Positions 53,740 to 62,266 of a DNA stretch of 64,000 nt are shown piece by piece. The notes under the pieces were generated by a model, which was not told where the DNA came from, did no database searches, and saw only the letters and a list, made by a program, of their open reading frames with translations. The stretch spans positions 1 through 64,000 of the forward strand of contig CAJUCI010000009.1 in NCBI GenBank assembly GCA_910584825.1, given 5' to 3'. The translations under genes were made by a program, and so were the position numbers. The stretch comes from an uncultured Duncaniella sp. Its GTDB lineage: Bacteria; Bacteroidota; Bacteroidia; Bacteroidales; Muribaculaceae. Position 1 is the stretch's first letter, and each line of letters starts with the position of its first letter.

Positions 53740-55440
53740 TTATATCGCCGATGCGCGGGCGGTGTCGGCCGGGGCGAGACGGTTGGCCATCACTACGGCC
53801 TTGGTGATATGGTCGCAGATGTGGTCGTCACCGATAAGACGGTCAATACCGGCCTTGACGAGCGAGGTGCGCACATTCTCCTGTACGCCCGAGAGCACTA
53901 CGTGTATGCCCTCCTCCTGCGACGACTTGATGAGTATCTCGAGGTTGTGGATGCCGGTCGAGTCAATGAACGGCACACGGCGCATGCGTATGATACGCAC
54001 CTTAGGCTTGCGGCCGAGGGTGCTTCGCATCATCTCGTCAAACTTGGTGGCCACGCCGAAGAAGAACGGGCCGTCAATCTCGTAGACCTCCACGCCTGGA
54101 TTGACGTTGAGCACCTCATGCACGGTCGACTCTGAGCCTTCAGCTATGTCAAGCTGCTCGGAGTAGACCTTGATTTCGGTATTCTCCATCACACGGCGCA
54201 GGAAGAGGATGACCGCAAGGAGCAGACCCATCTCGATGGCGATGGTGAGGTCGAAGATGACGGTGAGAAGGAATGTGACGGCAAGCACAGACACATCGCT
54301 CTTGGGATTGTGGAGCAGAGCGCGGATGGTGCGCCAGCCGCTCATGTTGTAAGCCACCACGATGAGCACGGCCGCGAGGCACGACATGGGCACGAGATTG
54401 ATGAGCGGCATGAGGAAGAGGAATATCAGGAAGAGCACCACGGCATGGACTATACCGGCCACTGGGGTGCGGCCGCCGTTGGTGATGTTGGTCATGGTGC
54501 GGGCGATGGCTCCTGTGACAGGTATGCCGCCGAAGAAGGGCACCACGATGTTGGCCATGCCCTGGCCGATAAGCTCGGTGTTGGAGTTGGTCTTTGAGCC
54601 TGTCACACCGTCGGCCACAGTGGCCGAGAGAAGGCTCTCGATGGCTCCGAGGATGGCGATGGTGAAGGCTGAGGGGAGCAGACGGTTGATTGTGGCCATA
54701 TTAAGTTCGAAGCCGTGGGGCTGGGGGATGTCGGTGGCAAGCTCGCCGAAACGGTCACCGATGGTCTCGACATGCACGCCGGGGATGAGCGACACCACGG
54801 CCGTGACTATGATGATGGCGAGAAGCGCGCCCGGCAGACGGCGTGACACCATAGGGGTGACAATGATTATCAGCAGCGATACGAGACCCACTATGAGCGT
54901 GGTAAGGTCGATTGCCCCAAGATTAGTGAGATATACACCCCATTTGGGCAGAAACTCGCTCGGCACCTGCTTGAGGCCGAGGCCGAGGAAGTCGTTAATC
55001 TGAGTGGAGAAGATGGTGAGAGCGATACCGGCAGTAAAACCGACCACTATAGGATAAGGTATGAACTTGATAACCGTGCCCAGACGGAAAACTCCGAGGG
55101 CCACGAGTATCAGACCGGCCATGAAGGTGGCCACCGCAAGACCCTCGAGGCCGAAGGTGGCAATAATATTGTAGACAATCACGATAAACGCGCCCGTGGG
55201 GCCGCCTATCTGCACCGAGCAGCCGCCTGCGGCCGACACGATGAAACCGCCGATGATGGCTGTAATCAGACCTACCGTGGGGTTGACACCGCTCGCGATG
55301 CCGAAGGCGATTGCGAGAGGCAATGCCACGATACCCACTACGATACCGGCCACGAGGTCGGTCTTAAACTTGTCAAAGGAATAGTGACTCAAGGCGGAAA
55401 CCAATTTCGGCCTGAAGTCCAGCGGACCTGTTAAATTCAT
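53740..55440 (-). CDS. SulP-family anion transporter with STAS domain
   Basis: 566-residue SLC26/SulP transporter. The membrane domain (residues ~10-410) shows DLVAGIVVGIVALPLAIAFG, GGCSVQIGGPTGAFIVIVYN and FGGIPVTGAIARTMTNITNG. A C-terminal STAS domain follows (about 440-550, VRIIRMRRVPFIDSTGIHNL). Likely carries sulfate, bicarbonate or dicarboxylates. Likely transcribed from the -7 box at 55530-55537. Confidence 0.92.
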   Translation of the reverse strand: MNLTGPLDFRPKLVSALSHYSFDKFKTDLVAGIVVGIVALPLAIAFGIASGVNPTVGLITAIIGGFIVSAAGGCSVQIGGPTGAFIVIVYNIIATFGLEGLAVATFMAGLILVALGVFRLGTVIKFIPYPIVVGFTAGIALTIFSTQINDFLGLGLKQVPSEFLPKWGVYLTNLGAIDLTTLIVGLVSLLIIIVTPMVSRRLPGALLAIIIVTAVVSLIPGVHVETIGDRFGELATDIPQPHGFELNMATINRLLPSAFTIAILGAIESLLSATVADGVTGSKTNSNTELIGQGMANIVVPFFGGIPVTGAIARTMTNITNGGRTPVAGIVHAVVLFLIFLFLMPLINLVPMSCLAAVLIVVAYNMSGWRTIRALLHNPKSDVSVLAVTFLLTVIFDLTIAIEMGLLLAVILFLRRVMENTEIKVYSEQLDIAEGSESTVHEVLNVNPGVEVYEIDGPFFFGVATKFDEMMRSTLGRKPKVRIIRMRRVPFIDSTGIHNLEILIKSSQEEGIHVVLSGVQENVRTSLVKAGIDRLIGDDHICDHITKAVVMANRLAPADTARASAI

Positions 55441-55529
55441 CTCTTAAATCAGTTGTTCGCTCGCCGCATCTTCGCGCGAGCCAATCTTTTTTACTATACT
55501 TCTGTTTACTATTATTCCAAATGAGGGTG

Positions 55530-55563
55530 CAAAATTACATAAAAAACCTTAATCAACCACAAA
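55530..55563 (-). promoter_or_regulatory. promoter of the SulP gene
   Basis: The minus strand reads TTTG at 55563-55560 and TAATTTTG at 55537-55530, with 22 bases between. It is about 90 bases from the ATG at 55440. Confidence 0.55.
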
Positions 55564-55621
55564 AAACATCAATAAAACGTCTTTTATGGCAAAAAGAGAC
55601 ATTATTGGCGCGCATGGATTC

Positions 55622-55652
55622 TTGCCGTTTTCACAATAATTTGTTAATTTTG
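55622..55652 (+). promoter_or_regulatory. promoter of the rprX/rprY genes
   Basis: TTG at 55622-55624 and TAATTTTG at 55645-55652 are 20 bases apart. A leader of roughly 135 bases precedes the rprX ATG. Confidence 0.6.
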
Positions 55653-55793
55653 GCGGTAATTGTTAAAAGCGAATTTATACATTTTGTTAAATTTTTACAA
55701 CAATTACACTTCCCGGTTGTTAACATAGTAACACAACACCTCACGCACGGAGGGATGTCATTTCCTCACCTATAGTATATATGAATAGTATAT

Positions 55794-57290
55794 ATGAAGA
55801 AGTCTACAATCTGGTTCTTAACGATAATCATGGCTCTCACCTTCATGGGTCTGCTGTATGTACAGATAATGTACATGAACAACATGAAGAAGATGCGCGA
55901 CGACCAATTCGCCGAAGGGGTGAAGCGGTCGCTCTATGCCGTGAGCACACGTTTGGAACAGGACGAGACGAAATACTATCTCGAGGAGGACATAACATCG
56001 CTCGAGGCCGACATATACCCGCGCGTCAACTCTGACGGCTCGGTGGGCATCAACAACAACTTCACCACCCCCGAGGGCATCAACTATGACCTCACGCTCA
56101 AGATGAAGATGGACCGCCCGACCGTATCGCCCGCCACACGCGAAATGATGCGCGGAAAGTACCTATATCAGAAGGGATTACTTGACGAGGTGATACTCTC
56201 GATAATCAACCAGTCGAGCAACCGCCCCATCATCGAGCGCGCCGACTCGGCCGAGGTGGCACGCTATCTGCGCTCCGAGCTTGACAACAACGGCCTCTCG
56301 CTCCCCTTCGAGTTTGCCGTCGTCAACCGCGTGGGCGCATACGTGTATAAATCGGCCGGCTTCAGCCCTACGGTCAACGACGAGTCGAGCATGTTTGTCC
56401 AGACACTCTTCCCCAACGACCCCAAGCACAAGATGTATTACCTCAAAGTGTATTTCCCCACCAAGAGCGACTACATCTTTGACTCCATACGCTTCATGAT
56501 ACCGTCGTTCATCTTCACGTTCATCCTGCTCGTGACGTTTGTATGCACCATCATACTCGCCTTCCGTCAGAAGAAGCTGACCGAGATGAAGAACGATTTC
56601 ATCAACAACATGACCCACGAGTTTAAGACCCCGATATCCACCATCTCGCTGGCCGCTCAGATGCTCAACGACAACGCCGTGCTCAAGTCGCCGGCCATGC
56701 TCGGCCACATCTCCACCGTCATCAACGACGAGACCAAGCGACTGAGATTCCAGGTCGAGAAAGTGCTTCAGATGTCGATGTTTGACCGTCAGAAGGCCAC
56801 CCTGCGCCTGCAGGACATCGACGCCAACCAGGTAATCGCCGGCATCACTTCGACGTTCAAGCTAAAGGTCGAGAAGTATGGCGGACATATCGAGACAGTG
56901 CTCAATGCCGCCGAGTCGACCGTCAATGTCGACGAGATGCACTTTACCAACGTCATCTTCAACCTCCTCGACAACGCCGTGAAATATCGCCGCGAGGATG
57001 TGCCCCTGCAGCTCACCGTCACCACCCGCAACGTCAAGGGGCACGGCGGCGAACGCTTCCAGGTCGTAATCTCCGACAACGGCATAGGCATGCGCCGCGA
57101 GGACCTCAAGAAGATATTCGAGAAATTCTATCGCGTATCCACCGGCAACCGCCACGACGTCAAGGGCTTCGGTCTCGGTCTTGCATATGTCAAGAAGATG
57201 GTCGGCGAGCTCGGCGGCGACATCAACGTGGAGAGCGAAATCAATGTAGGAACAAAATTTATAATAACACTACCAATAACTCAAAACTAA
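55794..57290 (+). CDS. rprX: RprX-like sensor histidine kinase
   Basis: Inner-membrane kinase of 498 residues. TM1 is about residues 5-25 (FLTIIMALTFMGLLYVQIMY), a periplasmic sensor spans ~26-235 and TM2 is about 238-260 (FTFILLVTFVCTIILAF). HisKA carries the phospho-acceptor His in NNMTHEFKTPISTISLAAQM. The ATPase domain has NVIFNLLDNAVKYR (N box), VISDNGIGMRREDL (G1) and VKGFGLGLAYVKKM (G2). It matches the Bacteroides RprX sensor in layout and pairs with the regulator six bases downstream. The signal is unknown. Start at 55794 is preferred to the out-of-frame ATG at 55781. Confidence 0.88.
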   Translation: MKKSTIWFLTIIMALTFMGLLYVQIMYMNNMKKMRDDQFAEGVKRSLYAVSTRLEQDETKYYLEEDITSLEADIYPRVNSDGSVGINNNFTTPEGINYDLTLKMKMDRPTVSPATREMMRGKYLYQKGLLDEVILSIINQSSNRPIIERADSAEVARYLRSELDNNGLSLPFEFAVVNRVGAYVYKSAGFSPTVNDESSMFVQTLFPNDPKHKMYYLKVYFPTKSDYIFDSIRFMIPSFIFTFILLVTFVCTIILAFRQKKLTEMKNDFINNMTHEFKTPISTISLAAQMLNDNAVLKSPAMLGHISTVINDETKRLRFQVEKVLQMSMFDRQKATLRLQDIDANQVIAGITSTFKLKVEKYGGHIETVLNAAESTVNVDEMHFTNVIFNLLDNAVKYRREDVPLQLTVTTRNVKGHGGERFQVVISDNGIGMRREDLKKIFEKFYRVSTGNRHDVKGFGLGLAYVKKMVGELGGDINVESEINVGTKFIITLPITQN

Positions 57291-57296
57291 GAAATT

Positions 57297-58004
57297 ATGG
57301 AAGATCGTTTGCGCATACTACTATGCGAGGATGACGAGAACCTCGGAATGCTGCTCAGGGAATACCTGCAGGCCAAGGGACTCAACGCCGACCTCTTTCC
57401 CGACGGCGAAAGCGGTTACAAGGCATTCCTCAAAGGCAAGTACGACCTGTGTGTGCTTGACGTGATGATGCCCAAGAAGGACGGATTCGCGCTCGCCCAG
57501 GAAATACGCACAGTCAACTCGGAAGTCCCCATTATCTTCCTCACTGCCAAGTCATTGAAAGAGGATATCCTCGAGGGATTCAAAATCGGAGCTGACGACT
57601 ATATCACCAAACCTTTCTCGATGGAGGAGCTGGTGTTTCGTATCGAGGCCATTCTGCGCCGCGTAAAGGGCAAGAAGGGCAAGGAAATCACCATGTACAA
57701 GATAGGCAAGTTCACCTTCGACACTCAGAAACAGGTGCTGCTCATCGACGACAAGGTGACAAAACTCACCACCAAGGAGTCAGAGCTCCTGAGCCTGCTC
57801 TGCGCCCACGTCAACGAGATTCTCGAGCGCAACTTTGCACTCAAGACCATCTGGATTGACGACAATTACTTCAACGCCCGTTCGATGGACGTGTACATCA
57901 CCAAGCTGCGCAAGCATCTCAAAGATGACCCGTCTATTGAGATTATCAACATCCACGGCAAGGGCTACAAGCTCATCGCCCCCGAGCTCGAGGCCGGAGC
58001 ATAA
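57297..58004 (+). CDS. rprY: RprY-like OmpR-family response regulator
   Basis: DNA-binding response regulator of 235 residues. Receiver domain: acidic pocket in LLCEDDENLG, phospho-Asp in LCVLDVMMPKKDGF (about residue 55), Thr/Lys switch in IIFLTAKSLKEDILEGFKIG and DDYITKPFSMEELVF. The C-terminal winged helix has LTTKESELLSLLCAHVNEIL and ARSMDVYITKLRKHLKDDPS. Very close in sequence style to Bacteroides RprY. It lies six bases after the kinase gene. Confidence 0.92.
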   Translation: MEDRLRILLCEDDENLGMLLREYLQAKGLNADLFPDGESGYKAFLKGKYDLCVLDVMMPKKDGFALAQEIRTVNSEVPIIFLTAKSLKEDILEGFKIGADDYITKPFSMEELVFRIEAILRRVKGKKGKEITMYKIGKFTFDTQKQVLLIDDKVTKLTTKESELLSLLCAHVNEILERNFALKTIWIDDNYFNARSMDVYITKLRKHLKDDPSIEIINIHGKGYKLIAPELEAGA

Positions 58005-58057
58005 CCCCCGCCCCACGATGTAGATTATGTGCCATAAACCAAAGAAGGGCACATAAG

Positions 58058-58156
58058 GACAAAAGAGACAAAAGCGACGAAAGTTCTGATATTGCAGGAT
58101 ACAACCTCTTGGTATCCTGAGAATACAGAACTTTTGTCGCTTTTGTCTCTTTTGTC
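58058..58156. repeat. long hairpin sharing a core with the 41.5-kb element
   Basis: The arms 58058-58088 and 58126-58156 match at 30 of 31 positions. Inside, AGGATAC (58096-58102) pairs with GTATCCT (58112-58118). The arms are built from GACAAAAG units and contain ACAAAAGCGAC, also found in the arms at 41532-41586 and 41652-41706. It lies about 50 bases after the rprY stop. Confidence 0.85.
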
Positions 58157-58187
58157 ACTTTGTCTTTTTAGTCCCTATCATACACGT

Positions 58188-58289
58188 GGTAGGAGCGACG
58201 GCTTTAGCCGTCGATATGGCACGAATGAAGTAACTAACCTTTGGCCAATACGTCGCCTCATATCGACGGCTAAAGCCGTCGCTCCTACC
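58188..58289. repeat. 31-bp perfect inverted repeat with REP-like motif
   Basis: The arms 58188-58218 and 58259-58289 are perfect reverse complements separated by 40 bases. Each arm holds its own small palindrome, GACGGCTTTAGCCGTC or its complement, next to TAGGAGC/GCTCCTA. A single-arm relative lies at 41763-41785. The architecture resembles paired REP sequences in other bacteria; no transposase of the REP-associated type is in the window. Confidence 0.85.
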
Positions 58290-58375
58290 TGCGGGCTAAC
58301 TTCTTACTCCCACCTATGTGTATTTGCTACTACCTGCGGGTTATTACCTCTTACTCCTACCTGTGGCACGCTATC
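58281..58375. repeat. degenerate tandem duplication (CTCCTACCTGCGGG units)
   Basis: Two imperfect units of about 45 bases begin CTCCTACCTGCGGG (58282) and CTACTACCTGCGGG (about 58328). A partial third, CTCCTACCTGTGGC, lies at about 58356-58369. The first overlaps the right arm of the preceding inverted repeat, so this may be decayed copies of it. Confidence 0.55.
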
Positions 58376-58442
58376 TTATCTAAACGAGAAAACAGCTCTA
58401 CCTCGCTTACAGCGATACACCCATGCAAGGTAAAAGTATTCA

Positions 58443-58487
58443 CTCAAAAACAACACCGTCCCGGTGGCTGATGCCATCGGGACGGTG
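58443..58487 (-). terminator. rho-independent terminator of the tonB operon
   Basis: CACCGTCCCG (58454-58463) pairs with CGGGACGGTG (58478-58487). The stem continues inward through TGGC/GCCA around a TGAT loop. On the minus strand it is followed by TTGTTTTTGAG. It sits 31 bases after the tonB stop. Confidence 0.85.
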
Positions 58488-58517
58488 ATTTAGAGGGTAT
58501 TCAAGTCAGGGTAAGGA

Positions 58518-59372
58518 TTACATGCCCTGGAGTTTGAACTGGATGGGGAGTGTGTACCACACGTTCACGGCGTGACCGTTCATCTTACCGGGGACGAACT
58601 TGGGAAGTGTCTTGACCACGCGGACTGCCTCCTTGTCGAGGTCGGGGTCCTTACCGCGGACAACCTTTACTTCACCGACGCTACCGGTCTTAGTAACGAC
58701 GAACTGTACAACCACACGACCCTGGATGTTGTTTTCCTGAGCCATAGCCGGGTAGCGGATGTTCTTCGAGACGTAAGCCAGAAGGGCAGCCTCACCACCG
58801 GGGAACTGGGGTTTCTGCTCTACCACGTCGAATACCTTGTTGTCATCGACGGGTTCGGGCTTCTTCTCCTCGACGATAATTTCCTCCTTGTGCTCGCGGA
58901 CAACGTTGAGGTCGTCAGTACCCTTGTCAAAGTCGGTGGTACCTACGGCGGTATCGGTGTCCTTGAGGTCGTCCTGGCTCTTAATCTCCTCGACTACTTC
59001 TTCGTCGCGGACGATTGCAAGCTCGGTTGCCTTCACGGTGTTGAGAATTTCCTCGGGGAGAGCCTCGGGCTGCTGCTCCTCAACGCGCTGCTGTTCGGGC
59101 TCCTCTTCGGGTTCTTCCTGCTCATCGGCCGTATAGTCGATCATAGCCTGCTCCACCTGATCCTCGGGGCGGGCGTCAGCCTGCTGGAGTACGGTGTTGG
59201 CGAGGAGACCGAGAAGGGCCACGATGAGAAGGACGATGAGGATAACGAGCATAGCGCGGTTGTGACGCCCGGCCGAAGCCTTGCGGAGCGTATATGCTCC
59301 GAACTCTTTATTCTTTCCTTCAAATATAAGGTCAATCCATTCTGATGATGAAAGATCTACATCTTTTGCCAT
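58518..59372 (-). CDS. tonB: energy transducer TonB
   Basis: Transfers proton-motive energy from ExbBD to outer-membrane receptors. 284 residues. N-terminal cytoplasmic segment (SSSEWIDLIFEGKNKEFGAY) and one membrane helix (AMLVILIVLLIVALLGLLA, about residues 39-57). A Glu/Pro-rich periplasmic linker (residues ~75-185) follows. The C-terminal TonB domain begins FPGGEAALLAYVSKNIRYPA and includes GRVVVQFVVTKTGSVGEVKV. It is the last gene of exbB-exbD-exbD-tonB and ends in a strong terminator. Confidence 0.93.
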   Translation of the reverse strand: MAKDVDLSSSEWIDLIFEGKNKEFGAYTLRKASAGRHNRAMLVILIVLLIVALLGLLANTVLQQADARPEDQVEQAMIDYTADEQEEPEEEPEQQRVEEQQPEALPEEILNTVKATELAIVRDEEVVEEIKSQDDLKDTDTAVGTTDFDKGTDDLNVVREHKEEIIVEEKKPEPVDDNKVFDVVEQKPQFPGGEAALLAYVSKNIRYPAMAQENNIQGRVVVQFVVTKTGSVGEVKVVRGKDPDLDKEAVRVVKTLPKFVPGKMNGHAVNVWYTLPIQFKLQGM

Positions 59373-59419
59373 ATTTCGTAAGAGATTTTTCGGGTTAATA
59401 TATATCTATCATCTACAGA

Positions 59420-60169
59420 TTACTTCTTAGGATTCTTGGCCAGATAGTCAAGGATGAGCACTGAGTCAGTCTTGTTGATGTTGTCAATCTGATAACGTGA
59501 GATCTGATTGATCTGCATCTCGTCAAGAGCTGAGATCAGGCTTTCCCAAGATGCTTCGGGAGCGGCCTTGATGATGACCACAGGGCGGGTGAGTGTAGAG
59601 TCGTTACGAATCTCACGTGCACGGGCCTGGTAGATTGAGTCGTTGGCAGCAGAGTTGCCGGGGGCAAACTCCTTGTTGCGCCAGCGAGCCTTCTCCACCT
59701 CAATCTTGTCGAGAACAAGTTTGTTGCGGTCATGAAGGATTTTACGGATGCCTTGCTGGATTTTGCCGTCATTGCCTATGAACTGCTCAGCCTTGAGCTT
59801 GTTGTTGTCGATAAGGCCGTCGCCATCGGCGTCAGCGATTTCGGGCATACCTTCATAGTAATAAACGGTGTTCATCGGGCGGCCGGCTTCATCTTTCTTG
59901 ACGTCGCCGTTGGCATTGCGGTCGGTCGTAAGGATGAGCGTGATTGCTTCAGATTCTTTCGCTTTGTTCATCTGCTGCTGCTCAATCTTTTCGTTCGAAG
60001 GGAGCGAAATGGTGAGCGTCTGAGACTTAATCATAGTGGTACAAAGCATGAAGAATGTAATCAGAAGCATGTTCATGTCCACCATGGGGGTGAAGTCCAC
60101 ATGGATCGACATTTTCTTCTGGGCACCTTTTTTCTTTTTGCCCTTGTCTGATTGTTCGATTTGTGCCAT
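59420..60169 (-). CDS. ExbD-type biopolymer transport protein (copy 1)
   Basis: 249 residues, with a basic N-terminal tail (KGKKKKGAQKK). One membrane helix carries the conserved Asp in HVDFTPMVDMNMLLITFFML (about residues 24-43). The periplasmic domain is about 100 residues longer than in E. coli ExbD and ends ISRYQIDNINKTDSVLILDY. The insert includes a short Asp-rich ADADGDGLIDNNK stretch that looks EF-hand-like; calcium binding is only a guess. Works with ExbB to energise TonB. It lies seven bases after the second exbD. Confidence 0.88.
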   Translation of the reverse strand: MAQIEQSDKGKKKKGAQKKMSIHVDFTPMVDMNMLLITFFMLCTTMIKSQTLTISLPSNEKIEQQQMNKAKESEAITLILTTDRNANGDVKKDEAGRPMNTVYYYEGMPEIADADGDGLIDNNKLKAEQFIGNDGKIQQGIRKILHDRNKLVLDKIEVEKARWRNKEFAPGNSAANDSIYQARAREIRNDSTLTRPVVIIKAAPEASWESLISALDEMQINQISRYQIDNINKTDSVLILDYLAKNPKK

Positions 60170-60176
60170 GGTGTGA

Positions 60177-60893
60177 TTATTCTTGCTCAGTTTTTAAAGC
60201 GGTCATGATGCTGAAGCGGTTCATCTTCAGAGACTGGAGGTTGTCGAGGACATCGTGTACTACGTTGTAGGGGGTGTCCTTGTCAGCCTTAACGGCAATA
60301 CCTTCGCCCTTCTTCATGGCTTTCTGAAGGTTGTCGTTACCTGAATTGTAGATGGCGCGCATCCAGATTTGAAACTCGTTGAGACGTTCCATGTCCTTGT
60401 TGTCGTTGATAGGTATACCAACGCCTTTCTGGGTCATGTCGGAGATGAACTTGTCCTGGTCGGTCTGCGACATTGAAAGGAACTGGTGAAGGACTTGGAA
60501 GGGTACTCCAAACATATTGATTTTGGAGAAGGCTTCACGATCCTGTGCTGAAAGCTGAATGGCCTTAGAGGGATTCTGCTTGTTATAGAGCGTTACTGCT
60601 TCATCGAGGATGGTCTTGCGAAGAGCCTCAGATCCCCATGTGTCCTTGGTGTCGGCATCAGCGTCACCGGCAATGGAGATGAAGACTTTTCCTTCGGGGC
60701 TGACGAGTACCGAGGCCAGGTTGGCGGTGGGCACCTTCTGCTCCGACACAGAGGAGGGGGTAAGCACGGTTACCGGCTCCTTCTGCAGGAAGGTCGATGT
60801 CAACATGAAGAAAGTAAGCAAGAGCACAGTCACGTCACTCATCGCCGTCATGTCGATGAGGGTGCTTTTTCTCTTAATTTTTACTTTTCCCAT
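60177..60893 (-). CDS. ExbD-type biopolymer transport protein (copy 2)
   Basis: 238 residues. Basic start (MGKVKIKRKSTLIDMTAMSD) leads into the membrane helix DVTVLLLTFFMLTSTFLQ with a conserved Asp. The periplasmic part is larger than usual, with a central region (residues ~85-170) lacking in short ExbD proteins. The C-terminal VVHDVLDNLQSLKMNRFSIM matches the ExbD end. Two unlike ExbD subunits in one operon suggest a heteromeric stator; this layout is usual in Bacteroidales. Confidence 0.88.
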   Translation of the reverse strand: MGKVKIKRKSTLIDMTAMSDVTVLLLTFFMLTSTFLQKEPVTVLTPSSVSEQKVPTANLASVLVSPEGKVFISIAGDADADTKDTWGSEALRKTILDEAVTLYNKQNPSKAIQLSAQDREAFSKINMFGVPFQVLHQFLSMSQTDQDKFISDMTQKGVGIPINDNKDMERLNEFQIWMRAIYNSGNDNLQKAMKKGEGIAVKADKDTPYNVVHDVLDNLQSLKMNRFSIMTALKTEQE

Positions 60894-60962
60894 ATTACGT
60901 TATCGGTTGAAGAGTGTTTGTTTAAAAGATTGTTGGTTATCTTCTTGATAAGTAATGTGGAA

Positions 60963-61784
60963 TTAGTGAGAAGCGGCAAATGTCTGCACGATTGAGAAAC
61001 CGATCTCGTCGATGGCGTAGGTCAGGTTGTCAATTTTGTTGGTGTAGAAGTTGTAAGAGATAACAGCGAACGCACCGGTTGCGATACCGAAGGCGGTGTT
61101 GATAAGTGCCTCAGAGATACCGGTCGAGAGCTCGGTCGAGTCAGGAGCACCGGAAGCGGCGAGGGCCTGGAACGACTTGATCATACCGATTACAGTACCG
61201 AGAAGGCCGACGAGAGTACCGAGAGTGGTGAGGGTAGCCACGATGGGGAGGTTCTGCTGGAGGGCAGGCATCTCGAGGGCGGTAGCCTCTTCAACTGTCT
61301 TCTGGAGGTTGGCAACCTTCTGCTCCTTGGTGAGGACGGTGTTCTTGTCCATCTCCTCGTAAGAGTTGAGAGCGGCAGCTACGACAGCGGCAACTGAACC
61401 CTTCTGATTCTTGCAGAGGTTCTTGGCACCCTGGATATCGTTAGCGGCAAGGCACTTCTTAACGTTAGCGACAAACTTCTCGATGGAGCCTTTGCCCTTA
61501 GCGGACGAGAGGGCGATCCAACGCTCTACTGAGAGGACAATCACAGTGAGGAAGAGGGTCTGAAGGATAGGCACGATGAAACCACCCTTGTAGATTGTGC
61601 CCCAAAGGTCGATGGGGTGTCCCTCCTCGAAGTGCGACTCGTGGCCGAACCAGAAGATGAAGAGAAGAACTGCTACTACGAGGCATGCGAGGATTACCAG
61701 AAATGCATTCTTGATACCGGCAACATTGCTGCCTTCAGATTTCTTTGCAGCCGGCTTGGCTACGGTGGGCTTTTGAGCTTCCAT
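60963..61784 (-). CDS. exbB: ExbB/TolQ/MotA-family proton channel
   Basis: Inner-membrane protein of 273 residues. The N-terminal tail is Ala/Lys-rich (TVAKPAAKKSEG). There are three helices: about 25-45 (FLVILACLVVAVLLFIFWFG), ~165-190 and ~205-235. The MotA_ExbB core includes LPIVATLTTLGTLVGLLGTV and GISEALINTAFGIATGAFAV. It forms the ion channel with the two ExbD proteins. First gene of the operon; a 250-base leader separates it from its promoter. Confidence 0.92.
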   Translation of the reverse strand: MEAQKPTVAKPAAKKSEGSNVAGIKNAFLVILACLVVAVLLFIFWFGHESHFEEGHPIDLWGTIYKGGFIVPILQTLFLTVIVLSVERWIALSSAKGKGSIEKFVANVKKCLAANDIQGAKNLCKNQKGSVAAVVAAALNSYEEMDKNTVLTKEQKVANLQKTVEEATALEMPALQQNLPIVATLTTLGTLVGLLGTVIGMIKSFQALAASGAPDSTELSTGISEALINTAFGIATGAFAVISYNFYTNKIDNLTYAIDEIGFSIVQTFAASH

Positions 61785-62043
61785 AATTTGTTTTAACTGG
61801 TTTTGTTTTGGTTTATTAGTTTGAGATTATTAGTTTTGATGATTCTTGCTTGCTGCTGGCATCACCTCGCGGGAGTGTGCTTTTATGCGACAGTGCCGCT
61901 GGCTCGACTGAGCCGGCGCAATGGATTTTGTGGCTACGGGGCGGGGTGCGTCAGGTATGGCAATCGATTTTAAGGGTTACGATTAAATATAGATTTTACA
62001 CTTCAGCTCCACCCTATGCGGGGATAGAGCATAAAACGATATG

Positions 62044-62075
62044 CAAATTTAAAATGAAATTTCGGTGTTTGCAAA
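62044..62075 (-). promoter_or_regulatory. promoter of the exbB-exbD-exbD-tonB operon
   Basis: The minus strand reads TTTG at 62075-62072 and TAAATTTG at 62051-62044, exactly 20 bases apart. Transcription should begin near 62037, giving a long 5' leader before the ATG at 61784. Confidence 0.7.
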
Positions 62076-62200
62076 CGTTTTATCCCTTTTTTTAGGCCAC
62101 ATGCACTAATTTTCGTTAACACTATCGTGACAAATGTATATTTCACACCCTTTCTGCAATTTTCACTTAACAGATTAAAAAATATTTAAAATATATTTAC

Positions 62201-62208
62201 TATCTTTG
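62201..62208 (+). promoter_or_regulatory. -7 box of the nqr operon
   Basis: TATCTTTG matches TAnnTTTG; the region 20 bases upstream is A/T-rich but has no TTTG. About 50 bases of leader precede nqrA. Confidence 0.55.
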
Positions 62209-62266
62209 CCACTTCTAAGGTAAATACCTGACTATCTAACGGTACAATTATTTTTTTATCATCATA

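Larger units (their letters stand above)
55441..55793. other. divergent promoter region between SulP and rprX
   Basis: 353 bases, AT-rich, no gene. It contains the SulP promoter and the rprX promoter plus about 140 bases of rprX leader. The leader includes a TATATATG-like direct duplication just before the rprX start (two ATG codons at 55781 and 55794). Confidence 0.6.
58005..58517. other. 513-base intergenic region of nested inverted repeats
   Basis: No gene is supported. From left to right it holds the 58058-58156 hairpin, the 58188-58289 REP-like inverted repeat, a degenerate tandem region at about 58281-58375 and the tonB terminator at 58443-58487. The genes on either side converge. Confidence 0.75.
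61785..62266. other. divergent regulatory region between exbB and nqrA
   Basis: 482 bases without a supported gene. The exbB side is a leader of about 250 bases, containing GTTTTGTTTTGG-like T/G runs close to the gene and a GC-richer middle (about 61860-61960). The nqrA side has its -7 box and an A/T-rich tract. A short frame at 61850-62095 has no homology or coding character. Confidence 0.65.

Noticed and set aside
61850..62095. 81-codon frame in the exbB/nqrA gap
   Set aside because: Overlaps the exbB promoter, lacks homology and has poor coding character.
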